From: Saccharopolyspora_D taberi
Lineage (GTDB): Bacteria; Actinomycetota; Actinomycetes; Mycobacteriales; Pseudonocardiaceae
Assembly (NCBI RefSeq): GCF_039534165.1
Contig: NZ_BAAAUX010000011.1
Coordinates: 186,001-250,000 of the forward strand
Length of the DNA stretch: 64,000 bases
Direction: 5' to 3'
The notes beneath the pieces were generated by a model. The model ran no database searches and was not told the DNA's origin. It saw only the letters and a list, made by a program, of their open reading frames with translations. This document shows, in pieces, positions 1 through 9,130 of this stretch. Position numbers and translations under genes: made by a program. Numbering within the stretch: position 1 is the first letter of the stretch; each line of letters opens with the position of its first letter.

Positions 1-462
1 GACGCGGTCGATGTCGCGGAGGTCGGCTTCGAGGTAGCTGGTCCGGCCCTCGGGCGCACTGGTCAGCAGCGCGCGGGCGTGTGCGAGCACGATCGGATCG
101 TTGTCGACGTAGACGACCCGCGACTCCGGCGCGACCTGCTGGGCGACCTCGTGGGTGTTGTTCTCGGTCGGAAGCCCGGTCCCGATGTCGAGGAACTGGC
201 GCACGCCCGCGTGCTCGGCGAGGTACCGCACGGACCGGTCGAGGAAGTACCGCTGGGCGATCGCGTGCTTGCGCACGCCCGCGACACCGCCGTCCGGGTA
301 GTTCTCGTACGCCCGGTGGGCGGCGAGCCGGTCGGCCTTGTAGTTGTTCTTGCCACCGACCAGGTAGTCGTACAGCCGCCCGCCGTGCGCGCGCGAGGTG
401 TCGATCGTCTCCGGTACCCGGTCCGGGCCCGCGGCGTCCGACGTCAGCGGAAGGGGTTCCAC
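1..462 (-). CDS. SAM-dependent methyltransferase, DUF574 family (partial)
   Basis: This is the N-terminal 154 codons of a protein whose 3' end lies before the window. The start is a GTG at 460-462 preceded by a strong AGGAGG. The sequence carries GGRLYDYLVGGKNNY about 20 residues in, then FLDIGTGLPT (SAM-binding loop) and VVYVDNDPIVL, which together are the signature of the actinobacterial S-adenosylmethionine-dependent methyltransferase family Methyltransf_19/DUF574. Substrates of this family are mostly unknown and members are very numerous in Streptomyces-like genomes. The neighbours give no clue to its job. The family call is firm; the function stays open. Confidence 0.85.
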   Translation of the reverse strand, partial: MEPLPLTSDAAGPDRVPETIDTSRAHGGRLYDYLVGGKNNYKADRLAAHRAYENYPDGGVAGVRKHAIAQRYFLDRSVRYLAEHAGVRQFLDIGTGLPTENNTHEVAQQVAPESRVVYVDNDPIVLAHARALLTSAPEGRTSYLEADLRDIDRV

Positions 463-584
463 ACGTTCCTCCTGTCCAGGCGGCTTTCCGGCGAGGAGCA
501 TAAGTCATGTTGATCTAGGACCGGACAGGCCGCAAGGCACGTCACCCCACCCGCGAACGGCGTCATCTCGGGGCCGCGCCGCGT

Positions 585-1733
585 TCACCACTCGGCAACG
601 GAGCCGTCGGCGTGCCGCCAGACCGGGTTGCGCCAGCGGTGCCCCTCGGCGGCCCGCTCCCGGACGTAGTCCTCGTCGATCCCGATCCCCAGCCCCGGTC
701 CGGCCGGGATCGCGACCTGCCCGGCGTCGTAGCTGAACACGGCCGGGTCCGCGAGGTAGTCGAGCAGGTCGTTGGAGGTGTTGTAGTGGATTCCCAGGCT
801 CTGCTCCTGGATCGTCGCGTTGTGGCAGCCCGCGTCGATCTGGAGGCACGCGGCCAGCGCGATCGGCCCGAGCGGGCAGTGCAGCGCAAGCGCCACGTCG
901 TGCGCCTCGGCCATGTGGGCGATCTTGCGCGCCTCGGTGATCCCGCCGCAGTGCGAAGGGTCGGGCTGGACGATGTCGACCGCGCCGGATGCCAGCACCG
1001 GCTTGAAGTCCCACCGCGAGTACAGCCGCTCCCCCAGCGCGATCGGGATCGGCGAGTGCCGCAGGACCTCGGCGAACCCGTCGAGGTGCTCGGAGAGCAC
1101 CGGTTCCTCGACGAACATCAGCCGGTAGGGCTCCAGTTCCCGGAGCAGGACCTTGGCCATCGGCCGGTGCACGCGGCCGTGGAAGTCGACGCCGATCCCG
1201 ACGTCCGGGCCGACCGCCTCCCGGACGACGGCGACGTTGGCAACGCACCGGTCGACCTTGTCCCAGGAGTCGAGGTACTGGAGTTCCTCGGTGCCGTTCA
1301 TCTTCACCGCCGTGAACCCGCGGTCGACGGCCTGCCGGGCGGCCCGCGCGGTCTCGGCCGGGCGGTCGCCGCCGATCCACGAGTAGACCCGGATGCGGTC
1401 GCGCACCCGCCCGCCGAGCAGTTCGTGCACGGGCACCCCGAGCGCCTTGCCCTTGATGTCCCACAGCGCCTGGTCGATCCCGGCCAGCGCGCTCATGTGG
1501 AGGCCGCCGCCGCGGTAGAAACCCCCGCGGTACAGCACGGTCCACAGGTCCTCGATCCGCGCCGGGTCCTGGCCGACGAGGTAGTCCGACAGCTCGCCGA
1601 CCACGGCGGCCACCGACGCGGCCCGGCCCTCCAGGACCGGTTCTCCCCAGCCGGTGACGCCCTCGTCGGTCTCGATCTTCAGGAACAGCCACCTCGGCGG
1701 GACCTGGTACGTCGTCAGCGACGTGATCTTCAC
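585..1733 (-). CDS. dgoD: D-galactonate dehydratase (enolase superfamily)
   Basis: This 382-residue protein has the same length as E. coli DgoD. It should dehydrate D-galactonate to 2-dehydro-3-deoxy-galactonate in the De Ley-Doudoroff pathway. The enolase-superfamily mandelate-racemase-type site is visible: the GVDFH segment (metal Asp and catalytic His), FVEEP (metal Glu), ALGER (metal Glu) and LALHCPLGP (second catalytic His). It starts with GTG at 1733, overlapping the stop of the upstream aldolase gene by 4 nt, so the two are translationally coupled. Related acid-sugar dehydratases such as arabinonate or gluconate enzymes cannot be excluded, but pairing with a KDPGal-type aldolase favours galactonate. 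Confidence 0.85.
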   Translation of the reverse strand: MKITSLTTYQVPPRWLFLKIETDEGVTGWGEPVLEGRAASVAAVVGELSDYLVGQDPARIEDLWTVLYRGGFYRGGGLHMSALAGIDQALWDIKGKALGVPVHELLGGRVRDRIRVYSWIGGDRPAETARAARQAVDRGFTAVKMNGTEELQYLDSWDKVDRCVANVAVVREAVGPDVGIGVDFHGRVHRPMAKVLLRELEPYRLMFVEEPVLSEHLDGFAEVLRHSPIPIALGERLYSRWDFKPVLASGAVDIVQPDPSHCGGITEARKIAHMAEAHDVALALHCPLGPIALAACLQIDAGCHNATIQEQSLGIHYNTSNDLLDYLADPAVFSYDAGQVAIPAGPGLGIGIDEDYVRERAAEGHRWRNPVWRHADGSVAEW

Positions 1734-2350
1734 GGCGCGTTCCTCCCCTCCGCCCACGCGCCGCGCAGCACGCGGGCCCGCTCCCCGACCTGTTCGGCCG
1801 CGTCGCCCGGCCGGTAGAGCGCGGTCCCGAGCCCGGCGCCGCCCGCACCTGCCGCCGCCCACGCGGCCAGGTTCGTCCCGTCGACACCGCCGACGGGCAG
1901 CAGCTCCACGTCCGGCGGCAGGACCGCCCGCCACGCCTTCATCCCGCCGATCCCCACGGCGTCGGCCGGGAAGAGCTTGAGGTGCCGGGCTCCCGCAGCG
2001 ACGGCGGCGAACGCCTCGGTCGGCGTGGCCACCCCGGGATAGGGGCGCATGCCCGCGTCCAGCGCGGCGGCGATGACCGCCTGGTCGGTGTTGGGAGCGA
2101 CCACGATCCGAGCGCCGGCGTCCGCCGCGCGGGCCACGTCCGCGACGTCGACGACCGTTCCCGCTCCGACCAGGCACTCGTCGCCCAGCGAGGTCGCCAG
2201 CCGCTCGACCGAGGTGAACGGGTCCGGCGAGTTCAGCGGCACCTCGACGGCGTCGACGCCCGCCGCGACCAGCGCCGCGCCGATGCCGGCGACCTCGTCC
2301 GGTGTGACGCCGCGCAGGATCGCGACCAGTCCGGTGCCGTTCCGCGCCAT
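1730..2350 (-). CDS. dgoA: 2-dehydro-3-deoxy-6-phosphogalactonate (KDPGal) aldolase
   Basis: This 206-residue class I aldolase of the KDPG/KDPGal family would cleave 2-keto-3-deoxy-6-phosphogalactonate to pyruvate and glyceraldehyde 3-phosphate. The LVAILRG start, the Glu in AVEVPLNSPDP (catalytic region), GAGTV and the HLKLFPA segment with the Schiff-base lysine are all present. The length matches E. coli DgoA (about 205). It is the first gene of a two-gene unit with dgoD. No kinase (dgoK) or regulator is visible, so the 2-keto-3-deoxygalactonate kinase must lie elsewhere. The E. coli-type partner dehydratase next door makes galactonate the likely substrate; plain KDPG aldolase (Eda) activity is the alternative. 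Confidence 0.82.
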   Translation of the reverse strand: MARNGTGLVAILRGVTPDEVAGIGAALVAAGVDAVEVPLNSPDPFTSVERLATSLGDECLVGAGTVVDVADVARAADAGARIVVAPNTDQAVIAAALDAGMRPYPGVATPTEAFAAVAAGARHLKLFPADAVGIGGMKAWRAVLPPDVELLPVGGVDGTNLAAWAAAGAGGAGLGTALYRPGDAAEQVGERARVLRGAWAEGRNAP

Positions 2351-2514
2351 CCCCGCTCCTCGGTTCGTGCCCGCGTGCCGGGCACAAGTTCAGCAGCGCG
2401 GGCCGCCGGGTGTCCAACTCCGGCCAACTGCTCCCCGCCCGTCGGTGGCCTCGCCTAGCTTGATCAACGATGCGCGTGAGCGCACGCGCAGAAGAACAAC
2501 GGAGGACACCACAG

Positions 2515-3378
2515 ATGACCAAGAACCTGCGGGTGCGGAGGCCGCTGACGCGCGCCGCGGCGCTGGCCGCGATCGGCGCGCTGACCGGGCTGGGGACGGC
2601 GCACGCCGACGTGACGCCCTCGATCATCGGCGGCACGCCCGCGGACCAGACCTACTCGTTCATGGCGTCGTTGCAGTACGAGCGCGACGGCAACCCGGAC
2701 TCGCACCGCTGCGGCGGCGGCCTGATCAGTCCGGAGTGGATCGTGACGGCCGCGCACTGCGTCACGCAGGCGGGCACCAACGGCGAGCCGTACGTCGTCA
2801 TGGACCCGGCGCTGTTCCACGTGCGGGTCGGCACCACGGACCGGACCACCGGTGGCAGCGTGGCCAAGCTCCGCGAGATCGTGGTGCACCCCGGCTACCG
2901 GGAGCTCGCGGACCGCTCGGAGGGCAACGACATCGCGCTGCTGCGCCTTGACGCGCCGATCGACCAGGCGCCCGCCAAGATGGTCGACGACCGCACTGAG
3001 CCTGGCACCGCGGTCCGCGAGATCGGCTGGGGCTACACCTCCAACGCCGACGCGGGCGACCCGTCCAAGCTGCCGACGCAGCTCCAGCAGCTCGACACCT
3101 CGATCATCCCGCCGGACACGCCGAAGTGCCTGGCCGACGCCGAGGGCGACGACTCGTGGGGTCTGCGCAACGAAGGCGACGTCTGCGCGGACAACCCCGA
3201 GGGCGTCCGCGGCCCCTGCGGCGGCGACTCCGGTTCCCCGCTGCTGGTGCGCGACGGCGACCGCTGGCGGATCGCCGGGGTGGACAGCCGGGGCGTCGGC
3301 TCCGAATGCGGCGCGTCGCCCGACATCTACACCAGCGTCGGGCACTTCCGCGGCTGGATCGACGACGCGATCTCCTGA
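2515..3378 (+). CDS. Secreted S1-family serine protease
   Basis: This is a chymotrypsin-fold serine protease of 287 residues. The ATG at 2515 has GGAGGA 8 nt upstream and is preferred over an in-frame ATG at 2470. A Sec signal peptide ends near residue 31 (TAHA/DV) and a very short propeptide leads to the IIGG mature N-terminus (37-40). The triad is His81 (TAAHC), Asp139 (GNDIALL) and Ser239 (GDSGSP), with paired cysteines. The residue six before the serine, which sets S1 specificity, is glycine and not aspartate, so trypsin-like cleavage after Arg/Lys is not expected. It diverges from the dgo genes and appears monocistronic. The fold and export are clear; the substrate is unknown. Confidence 0.88.
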   Translation: MTKNLRVRRPLTRAAALAAIGALTGLGTAHADVTPSIIGGTPADQTYSFMASLQYERDGNPDSHRCGGGLISPEWIVTAAHCVTQAGTNGEPYVVMDPALFHVRVGTTDRTTGGSVAKLREIVVHPGYRELADRSEGNDIALLRLDAPIDQAPAKMVDDRTEPGTAVREIGWGYTSNADAGDPSKLPTQLQQLDTSIIPPDTPKCLADAEGDDSWGLRNEGDVCADNPEGVRGPCGGDSGSPLLVRDGDRWRIAGVDSRGVGSECGASPDIYTSVGHFRGWIDDAIS

Positions 3379-3416
3379 TCGCGGCCCGGGACTCCGGCCT
3401 CGGCGGGATCCCGGGA

Positions 3417-3758
3417 TCACGGCCCCGGGTGCTGCTCGACGAGCGCTTCCGGGGCCGACAGCCGCCACGCCTCGTAGACCAGCTCGGCCAGCTCGTCGGC
3501 GTCGATCTTCGGCAGGTGCACGACGACCCAGCCGAACCCGCCCGCGGTGAACTGCACCTCGAACACGTCCGGCCGCTCGGAGACCAGGGCGATCTGCTCG
3601 GACAGCGTCTGCTTCAGGCCGACCGTGCTGGTCCGCGGCCAGTGGTAGCCGAACCGCTTGCCGCACACGCTGAACGACGTGTAGTCCCGCCCCGGCGCGG
3701 ACTCGACCTCGGCGAGCCGGTCCACCATCCGCAGGAACCGGCCACTCTGCACACCCAT
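3417..3758 (-). CDS. MmcQ/YjbR-like DNA-binding-fold protein
   Basis: This is a 113-residue protein with the MmcQ/YjbR (DUF419, CyaY-like double-wing) pattern: an early GxxYxSFxVxGKRFGYHW segment, then GWVVVHLPK and a C-terminal WRLSAPEALVEQ helix. Members are small cytoplasmic proteins of unknown role, sometimes called DNA-binding because of the fold. The start was placed at the ATG at 3758, which has an AGGA about 8 nt upstream; a second ATG at 3767 would add three residues but sits directly on the purine run. It lies alone between convergent and divergent neighbours, so context says little. Confidence 0.7.
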   Translation of the reverse strand: MGVQSGRFLRMVDRLAEVESAPGRDYTSFSVCGKRFGYHWPRTSTVGLKQTLSEQIALVSERPDVFEVQFTAGGFGWVVVHLPKIDADELAELVYEAWRLSAPEALVEQHPGP

Positions 3759-3934
3759 GCCGGTCATCCTGCCCCACGGCACCGACATCGCCGCAGGGCA
3801 CAGGGTCATCGAAAACGGCTCGTCGCAAGAGGACGAGATCTGGGAAATTTCCCGTTCGGCGCAACGCGGCGAACCTCGCGGGCTTCCCGTGCGCCCTACG
3901 TGGTGAATGGCCCAACCACGGAAGGAATCGCTTC

Positions 3935-4951
3935 GTGACGCCGAAGAAGACGTTGCTCGCGGCCGGAGCGCTGGCCGGTGCGCTGGCGGGTGGTATCGCA
4001 CTCACCGGGTTGCCGACCGCGTCGGCCGAGCCGCCGTCGTCCTGCCTGATCCAGCGACTGCCCGTGCCCGAAGGTTCCAGCGGCAGCACCGTCACGGGGT
4101 CCGGCCCCGCCGGTGCACCGCTGCTCGGGCACGTCGTCGCCGAGGTGTCGCCGCTGACCAGGCACCTGGCGCTGTGGCGCGACGGCCGGGTGAGCACCGC
4201 CGAGATCCCGGGCGGTTTCACCGAGGCCGCCGACGTCAACTCCGCGGGCCTGGTGGTCGGCAACCGCACGAACGCCCAGAACCAGCCGGAGTCCTGGACC
4301 TACGACGAGAAGGGCGGCTTCCGGGTCGTCGGCGGCGGATCGGCCCGTGCGGTCGACGGCGTGGGCCGGCTCGCGGGCGACCGGCAGGCGCCGACCGGGA
4401 ACGGACCGCCGGTGCCGGTGCCGGTGGTGTGGCCCGCGGGCGCGGACGCGCCGGTCGACCTCCCGATGCCGGGCAAGCAGACCGGCACGGCGACCGACAT
4501 CGGCGCGGACGGCACCATCGTCGGCACGGTCGGCACCGACGCCTACGTGTGGCGCCCCGACGGCACGCACGGGCCGCTGCCGCGCCCGGAGGGCGTGCCG
4601 CCCGAGCAGGCGCTCTCGGCGATCCGGATCAGCGGCCCGTGGGTGGTCGGCGGGGACTACGCGCCGGTGCGCTGGAACCTGGAAACCGGCGCGGCGGAAC
4701 GGGTTCCGGGCATCGAGACGCCGTACGGGATCAACGAGCGGGGCTGGGTCGTGGGCGAGACGCCGGAGATGGGCGGTGCCCTGGTCGCCGACGGGGAGGT
4801 GCTTCCGCTGCCGACCGTCGACGGCGGCGACGGGTACACCCACCGGCCGGCGGCGCTCAGCCCGGACGGCCGGACGATCGGCGGGATGGCGCAGGTCCGC
4901 GGCAACCCGAGCCCGGTCACCGAGGAAGCCGTCGTCTGGAACTGCTCCTGA
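3935..4951 (+). CDS. Exported protein with HAF-like repeats
   Basis: This protein of 338 residues starts with GTG at 3935. A Sec signal peptide covers about residues 1-32, ending TASA. The mature part repeats short beta units of the type INxxGxVVG and W..DG (for example DVNSAGLVVGNR, DIGADGTIVGTV, GINERGWVVGE, ALSPDGRTIGG), which resemble the HAF/extracellular repeats that build beta-propeller-like folds. It has two cysteines, one just after the signal peptide and one at the C-terminus, which could form a disulfide. No catalytic motif is visible. It is followed by a strong hairpin at 4999-5030. The function is unknown; only the secreted beta-repeat nature is supported. Confidence 0.7.
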   Translation: MTPKKTLLAAGALAGALAGGIALTGLPTASAEPPSSCLIQRLPVPEGSSGSTVTGSGPAGAPLLGHVVAEVSPLTRHLALWRDGRVSTAEIPGGFTEAADVNSAGLVVGNRTNAQNQPESWTYDEKGGFRVVGGGSARAVDGVGRLAGDRQAPTGNGPPVPVPVVWPAGADAPVDLPMPGKQTGTATDIGADGTIVGTVGTDAYVWRPDGTHGPLPRPEGVPPEQALSAIRISGPWVVGGDYAPVRWNLETGAAERVPGIETPYGINERGWVVGETPEMGGALVADGEVLPLPTVDGGDGYTHRPAALSPDGRTIGGMAQVRGNPSPVTEEAVVWNCS

Positions 4952-4998
4952 CCGGCGCTTCTGAGCCGCGGTCGCTCATCCGCGGCTGCTGACCAGGA

Positions 4999-5030
4999 CC
5001 GGTGGCCGGGCCCGGCGGCCCGGCCACCGG
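4999..5030 (+). terminator. GC-rich hairpin after the exported repeat protein
   Basis: Positions 4999-5010 and 5019-5030 form a perfect 12-bp stem (CCGGTGGCCGGG and its complement) with an 8-nt loop, 48 nt after the stop codon. There is no clear T tract, as is common for actinomycete terminators. Confidence 0.6.
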
Positions 5031-5103
5031 CAGGTTCCCCCACAGCGGACGGTCGGAGCATCGAGAGCGGGCGGGCGGAGCACCGCCCCCGCGGCGGATC
5101 CTC

Positions 5104-5250
5104 CGGCGCGGCCACGCCCGCCACACCCACCGGCGCGCCACGCCCGCCAACCCGCCACACCCACCGGCGCGCTACGCCCGCCAACCCGCCGCGTCCGCCA
5201 GGCCGCCACGCCCATCAGCGCGCCACGCCCGCCAACCCGACCAGACTCCG
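5104..5250. repeat. Degenerate GC-rich tandem repeat
   Basis: Between 4952 and 5521 there is a 570-nt stretch without a convincing gene. Within it, a unit close to GGCGCGCCACGCCCGCC plus AACCCGCC and a variable ACACCCACC tail recurs about four times with unit lengths from about 27 to 50 nt. It is too irregular and too short-period for a CRISPR array. It lies upstream of the LuxR-type regulator and may be simple low-complexity drift or a secondary-structure element. Confidence 0.5.
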
Positions 5251-5521
5251 GCCGGCCACCCCACCACCCACGACCACCGCGCGACCGGCGCTCCACACCC
5301 CCGAAGCCCCCATACACCAGCCGGAATCCACTGTGGATGCCGGGGCCGTCCTGCCTGCGGGACCGCCCACCGACCGCATCCGGACAACACCTGCCCAATC
5401 GCCCGCACTTCGCGTACCCCGGCGTCGTTAGGATTCTTGAGAGTTCTTTCAGGACGAGCTGAGCGCGGGCGATCCCCAGCGATCTCGTTGACGGAACTGC
5501 TCCCAGAGGACCTGAAACGAT

Positions 5522-7852
5522 GTGAGGGTGTCCGTAGTGGCCGTGGAGCGTGTGCCGGAGGAGTCGCTTCCTGCCGAGCTGACCAGCTACGTCGGCCGCC
5601 GCACCGAGCTGGCCGAGGTGCGCAAGCTGCTGGGCACCTCCTCGCTGGTCACCCTGATCGGCCCGGGTGGCGTGGGCAAGACCAGGCTCGCCGCGCGGGC
5701 CGCGGCGACCGCGCGGGCGGCCTTCGGCGGCGACGTGGTGTTCGTCGGCCTGGCCGACCTGCGGGAGCCCGAACTGCTGGTCAACACCGTCGCGGAGCGG
5801 CTCGGGCTGGGCGACCGCTCGTCCCGGCGGCCGATCGAGCTGCTGGTGGACCAGTTGCGGGGACGCCGCCTGCTGCTGGTGCTGGACAACTGCGAGCACC
5901 TGGTCGAGGCGTGCGCGTGGCTGGTGGACACGCTGCTGGGCTCGTGCCCCGAGCTGGTCGTGCTGGCCACCAGCCGCCAGTCGCTGGGCGTCACCGCCGA
6001 ACGGGTGCTCCCGGTGCTGCCGCTGGAGGTACCCGAGCCCGGCACCGCACCGGCCGAGCTGGAGCGCTACGACGCGGTGCGGGTGTTCGCCGACCGGGCG
6101 ACCGCGGTGGTCCCCTCGTTCGCGATCGACGAAAGCAACGCCGACGACGTGATCCGGCTCTGCCGGGTGCTGGACGGCCTGCCGCTGGCGATCGAGCTCG
6201 CCGCGGTGCGCCTGCGCTCGCTGTCGGTGCGCCAGCTCGCCGACCGGCTGGACAAGCGGTTCACGCTGCTGTCGGCGGGCCGCAGGCGGATCCCGACCAG
6301 GCACGCGACGTTCCAGGCGCTGATCGACTGGAGCTACGAGCTGTGCACCGAGCAGGAGCGGCTGCTGTGGGCGCGGGCGTCGGTGTTCTCCGGCAGCTTC
6401 GACCTCGACGCCGCCGAGCAGGTCTGCGCGGGCGACGGCCTGGACCGCGAGGCGGTGCTGGACGTGCTCGACGGGCTGATCGACAAGTCCATCCTGCTGC
6501 GCGAGGAGGACCGCGGGGTCGCCCGGTACCGCCTGCTGGAGATGATGCGCCAGTACGGCGAGGACCGGTTGCTCGCCGCGGGCGACCAGACCCGGCGCAA
6601 CCGCTTCCACCGCGACTGGTACCTGGAGCTGACCTCCCGGTTCGAGACCGAGTGGTTCGGGAGCGACCAGACCGCGTGGATCAACCGGCTCAGCCGCGAG
6701 CACGCCAACCTGCGCCGGGCGCTGGACTTCTGCGCGAGCAACCCGGACGAGTCGGTCGTCGGGCTGCGGATGCTGCGCACCTTCAAGGAGTACTGGCTGG
6801 TGCGCGGCCTCAACACCGAAGGCCGGGTCTGGCTCGACCGGCTGCTGTCGGCCGCGCCCGACGACGCGCCCGAGCGGGCGACCGGGCTGTGGATCTACGC
6901 GTTCCTCGCCATCGTGCAGAGCGACGTGGACGCGCACGAGACCGCGCTGGCCGAGGCCGAGGAGCTGATCGCCGAGACCGGCGACACGCGGGCCCAGGCC
7001 TACGTGCACCACGTGCGCGGCTACGCCGCCCTGATCGGCAACGAGGGCGAGCGGTCGGCCGCGCTGTTCCGCCGGGCCGCCGAGGCGCTGCGGGCCGAAC
7101 AGGACCAGGCAGGCGAGCTGTGGGCGACCTACAACTACGGGCTCGCACTGAGCCTGGCAGGCGATCTGGAGCGCAGCCGCGAGGTGCTCGACGAGTGCGT
7201 GCGGACCTGCGTCGAGCGCGGCGAGGTGTTCTGGCGGTGCTGGGCGCTGTGGTCGCGCAGCGCGGCCGAGTACCTGTTCGGCGACCACGAGCAGGCGGTG
7301 CGGGCCGGCATGGAGCTCCTGCGGTTGCAGGACCAGGTCGGCGACCGCGTGATCATCGCCTTCGCCCTGACCGTCATGGCGGGCTGCGCCGCGCACGGCG
7401 ACCAGCCGCGCCGGGCCGCGCGGTTGTTCGGCGCGGCGACCACGGTCTGGCAGTGGATCGGCGCCTCCCCGACCAACTACGCCGCCTTCGTCGAGCCGAC
7501 CATGCGCGACATCACCATGGTGACCGGCGCGCTGGGCGCCGAGACCGCGCTCGCCGAGTTCAGCGCCGGAAGCGCGCTGTCCGCCGACGAGGCGGTGCGC
7601 TACGCGCTCGGGGAGCCGGAGCCGCCTGCCGCCGCGGACCGGCCCGCGGCGGTTCCGCTGAGCAGGCGGGAGAACGAGGTCGCGGAGCTGGTCGCCAAGG
7701 GCATGACCAACCGCGAGATCGCGCAGCACCTGGTCATCGCGCGCCGCACCGCCGAGACCCACATCGACCACATCCTGACCAAGCTGGGCTTCACCAGCCG
7801 GGCGCAGATCGCCGCGTGGGTGGCCGAGAACCGTAACCGGACGAATACGTAG
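5522..7852 (+). CDS. NB-ARC ATPase / LuxR-type transcriptional regulator
   Basis: This 776-residue regulator has an N-terminal AAA/NB-ARC-type ATPase with Walker A GPGGVGKT (47-54) and Walker B LLLVLD (117-122). A central helical region (about 330-690) resembles the TPR-like sensor part of AfsR/MalT-like proteins, and a C-terminal LuxR/GerE helix-turn-helix occupies about 711-770 (SRRENEVAELVAKGMTNREI). The GTG at 5522 has AGAGGA 11 nt upstream; further GTGs at 5528 and 5537 are possible. The protein probably binds a ligand, oligomerises in an ATP-dependent way and activates promoters. The following gene is another regulator, so the target cannot be read from context. Confidence 0.85.
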   Translation: MRVSVVAVERVPEESLPAELTSYVGRRTELAEVRKLLGTSSLVTLIGPGGVGKTRLAARAAATARAAFGGDVVFVGLADLREPELLVNTVAERLGLGDRSSRRPIELLVDQLRGRRLLLVLDNCEHLVEACAWLVDTLLGSCPELVVLATSRQSLGVTAERVLPVLPLEVPEPGTAPAELERYDAVRVFADRATAVVPSFAIDESNADDVIRLCRVLDGLPLAIELAAVRLRSLSVRQLADRLDKRFTLLSAGRRRIPTRHATFQALIDWSYELCTEQERLLWARASVFSGSFDLDAAEQVCAGDGLDREAVLDVLDGLIDKSILLREEDRGVARYRLLEMMRQYGEDRLLAAGDQTRRNRFHRDWYLELTSRFETEWFGSDQTAWINRLSREHANLRRALDFCASNPDESVVGLRMLRTFKEYWLVRGLNTEGRVWLDRLLSAAPDDAPERATGLWIYAFLAIVQSDVDAHETALAEAEELIAETGDTRAQAYVHHVRGYAALIGNEGERSAALFRRAAEALRAEQDQAGELWATYNYGLALSLAGDLERSREVLDECVRTCVERGEVFWRCWALWSRSAAEYLFGDHEQAVRAGMELLRLQDQVGDRVIIAFALTVMAGCAAHGDQPRRAARLFGAATTVWQWIGASPTNYAAFVEPTMRDITMVTGALGAETALAEFSAGSALSADEAVRYALGEPEPPAAADRPAAVPLSRRENEVAELVAKGMTNREIAQHLVIARRTAETHIDHILTKLGFTSRAQIAAWVAENRNRTNT

Positions 7853-7953
7853 CGCAGTACGTAGTCGCCACGATGGGGCCGCGCCCGCCGCCGGGCAGAG
7901 TGCTGGTTCCGCCCGGTTCGCCTCCGGGCGGAACCTCCCGGCGAAAGGCGACC

Positions 7954-9117
7954 ATGACACTCACCGACGAGCGCCCCAGGGCTCCGCTCCCGCAGGAACT
8001 GGCCGAACGGTTCCGCCCGCGGGCCGACTTCGCGATCCGGGCGATCGCGCACGAGATCGAGCAGGACGGTCCCCGGCTGGACGGCCCGCTTCGCGAGCTG
8101 GTCCAGCGCGGTGTCGAGGTGGTGGTCCGGCACGCCGTCGACGTCGCGCGCGGCGGCAACGGCTGGCCGGACCGCTGCGCGCGGGTCTTCCGGCGATTAG
8201 GCGAGGTCGCGTTCGACGAGGGCCGCGAGCTGACCTCGCTGCACGCCGCCTACAGCGTGGGCGGCCGGGTCGCGTGGCGGCACATCGCCGAGTTCGGCCA
8301 GGCGCACGGCATGCCCGCCGATCTGCTGTGCAACTGCGCCGAGACCGTCTTCCGGTACGTCGACGAGCTCGCCCGGCTCTCCGGGGAGGGCTATACCGCC
8401 GCGCAAGCCAGGAAGGCCGGGCGGATCGCCCTGCGCAGGCGGCGGCTGCTGGAAAGCCTGCTCTCCTCGCCACCGCCCGCTCCGCGCACGCTCACCGGTC
8501 TCGCCTCCGAAGCCGGGTGGAAGCTGCCGGAGCGGATCACCGCGATCGCGATCGAGCCCGGAGCCGACCTGACCGTTCCCGACGACGTGCTCGCTTCCCT
8601 CGACGGACCGGAACCCTGCCTGCTCGCCGCCGGATCGGCGGACTCGCTCGGCTGGCTCAGCGGCAGCCGGGCCGCTGTCGGCCCGACCGTGCGGCTGCGC
8701 GAGGCCGCGTCGTCGCTGCGCTGGGCGCGCAAGACGCTGGCGCTGGTGCGAAGCGGCGCCATTCCGGAGTCTCCGGTCGTGCGCAGCACCGACCACCTCG
8801 GCACGCTGTGCCTGCTCGGCGACGGGTTCGGGCTGGCGGCGCTGCGCGACCGCAGCCTCGCGCCGCTGGAGGAGCTGACCGCCAAGCAGCGCGCCCGGCT
8901 GAGCGAAACCCTGCTCGTCTGGCTCCAGTCCGGCGGCAGCGCGCCCGAGCTCGCCGGGAAGCTCGACATCCACCCGCAGACCGCCAGGTACCGGATGCGC
9001 AGGCTCACCGAGCTGTTCGGCGCACGGCTCGACGACCCGGACGAACGGCTCAACCTCAAGATCACGCTGCGCGCCGAGCAGTTGCGCGGCGGCACCGGTG
9101 GAACTGTCCTCGCATAG
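7954..9117 (+). CDS. PucR/CdaR-type transcriptional regulator
   Basis: This 387-residue protein has an ATG at 7954 and GAAAGG upstream. The C-terminal 60 residues form the PucR-type helix-turn-helix (GSAPELAGKLDIHPQT followed by RYRMRRL), typical of CdaR/PucR regulators. A central GGDEF-like degenerate sensor fold (about 170-310) precedes it. The N-terminal helical part, with the SLHAAYSVGGRVAWR segment, is the actinobacterial RsbT-related helical domain often joined to PucR outputs. It lies 101 nt after the LuxR-type regulator on the same strand, and a terminator hairpin follows. Targets are unknown. The family call is good. Confidence 0.82.
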   Translation: MTLTDERPRAPLPQELAERFRPRADFAIRAIAHEIEQDGPRLDGPLRELVQRGVEVVVRHAVDVARGGNGWPDRCARVFRRLGEVAFDEGRELTSLHAAYSVGGRVAWRHIAEFGQAHGMPADLLCNCAETVFRYVDELARLSGEGYTAAQARKAGRIALRRRRLLESLLSSPPPAPRTLTGLASEAGWKLPERITAIAIEPGADLTVPDDVLASLDGPEPCLLAAGSADSLGWLSGSRAAVGPTVRLREAASSLRWARKTLALVRSGAIPESPVVRSTDHLGTLCLLGDGFGLAALRDRSLAPLEELTAKQRARLSETLLVWLQSGGSAPELAGKLDIHPQTARYRMRRLTELFGARLDDPDERLNLKITLRAEQLRGGTGGTVLA

Positions 9118-9130
9118 CCGGACCACGCAG

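Noticed and set aside
5104..5250. CRISPR array
   Set aside because: Units differ in length and sequence, there are no unique spacers of constant size, and no cas genes are present.
4976..7960. 994-codon open frame on the minus strand
   Set aside because: Antisense to the NB-ARC/LuxR regulator with intact Walker A, Walker B and HTH; no recognisable domain in the minus frame.
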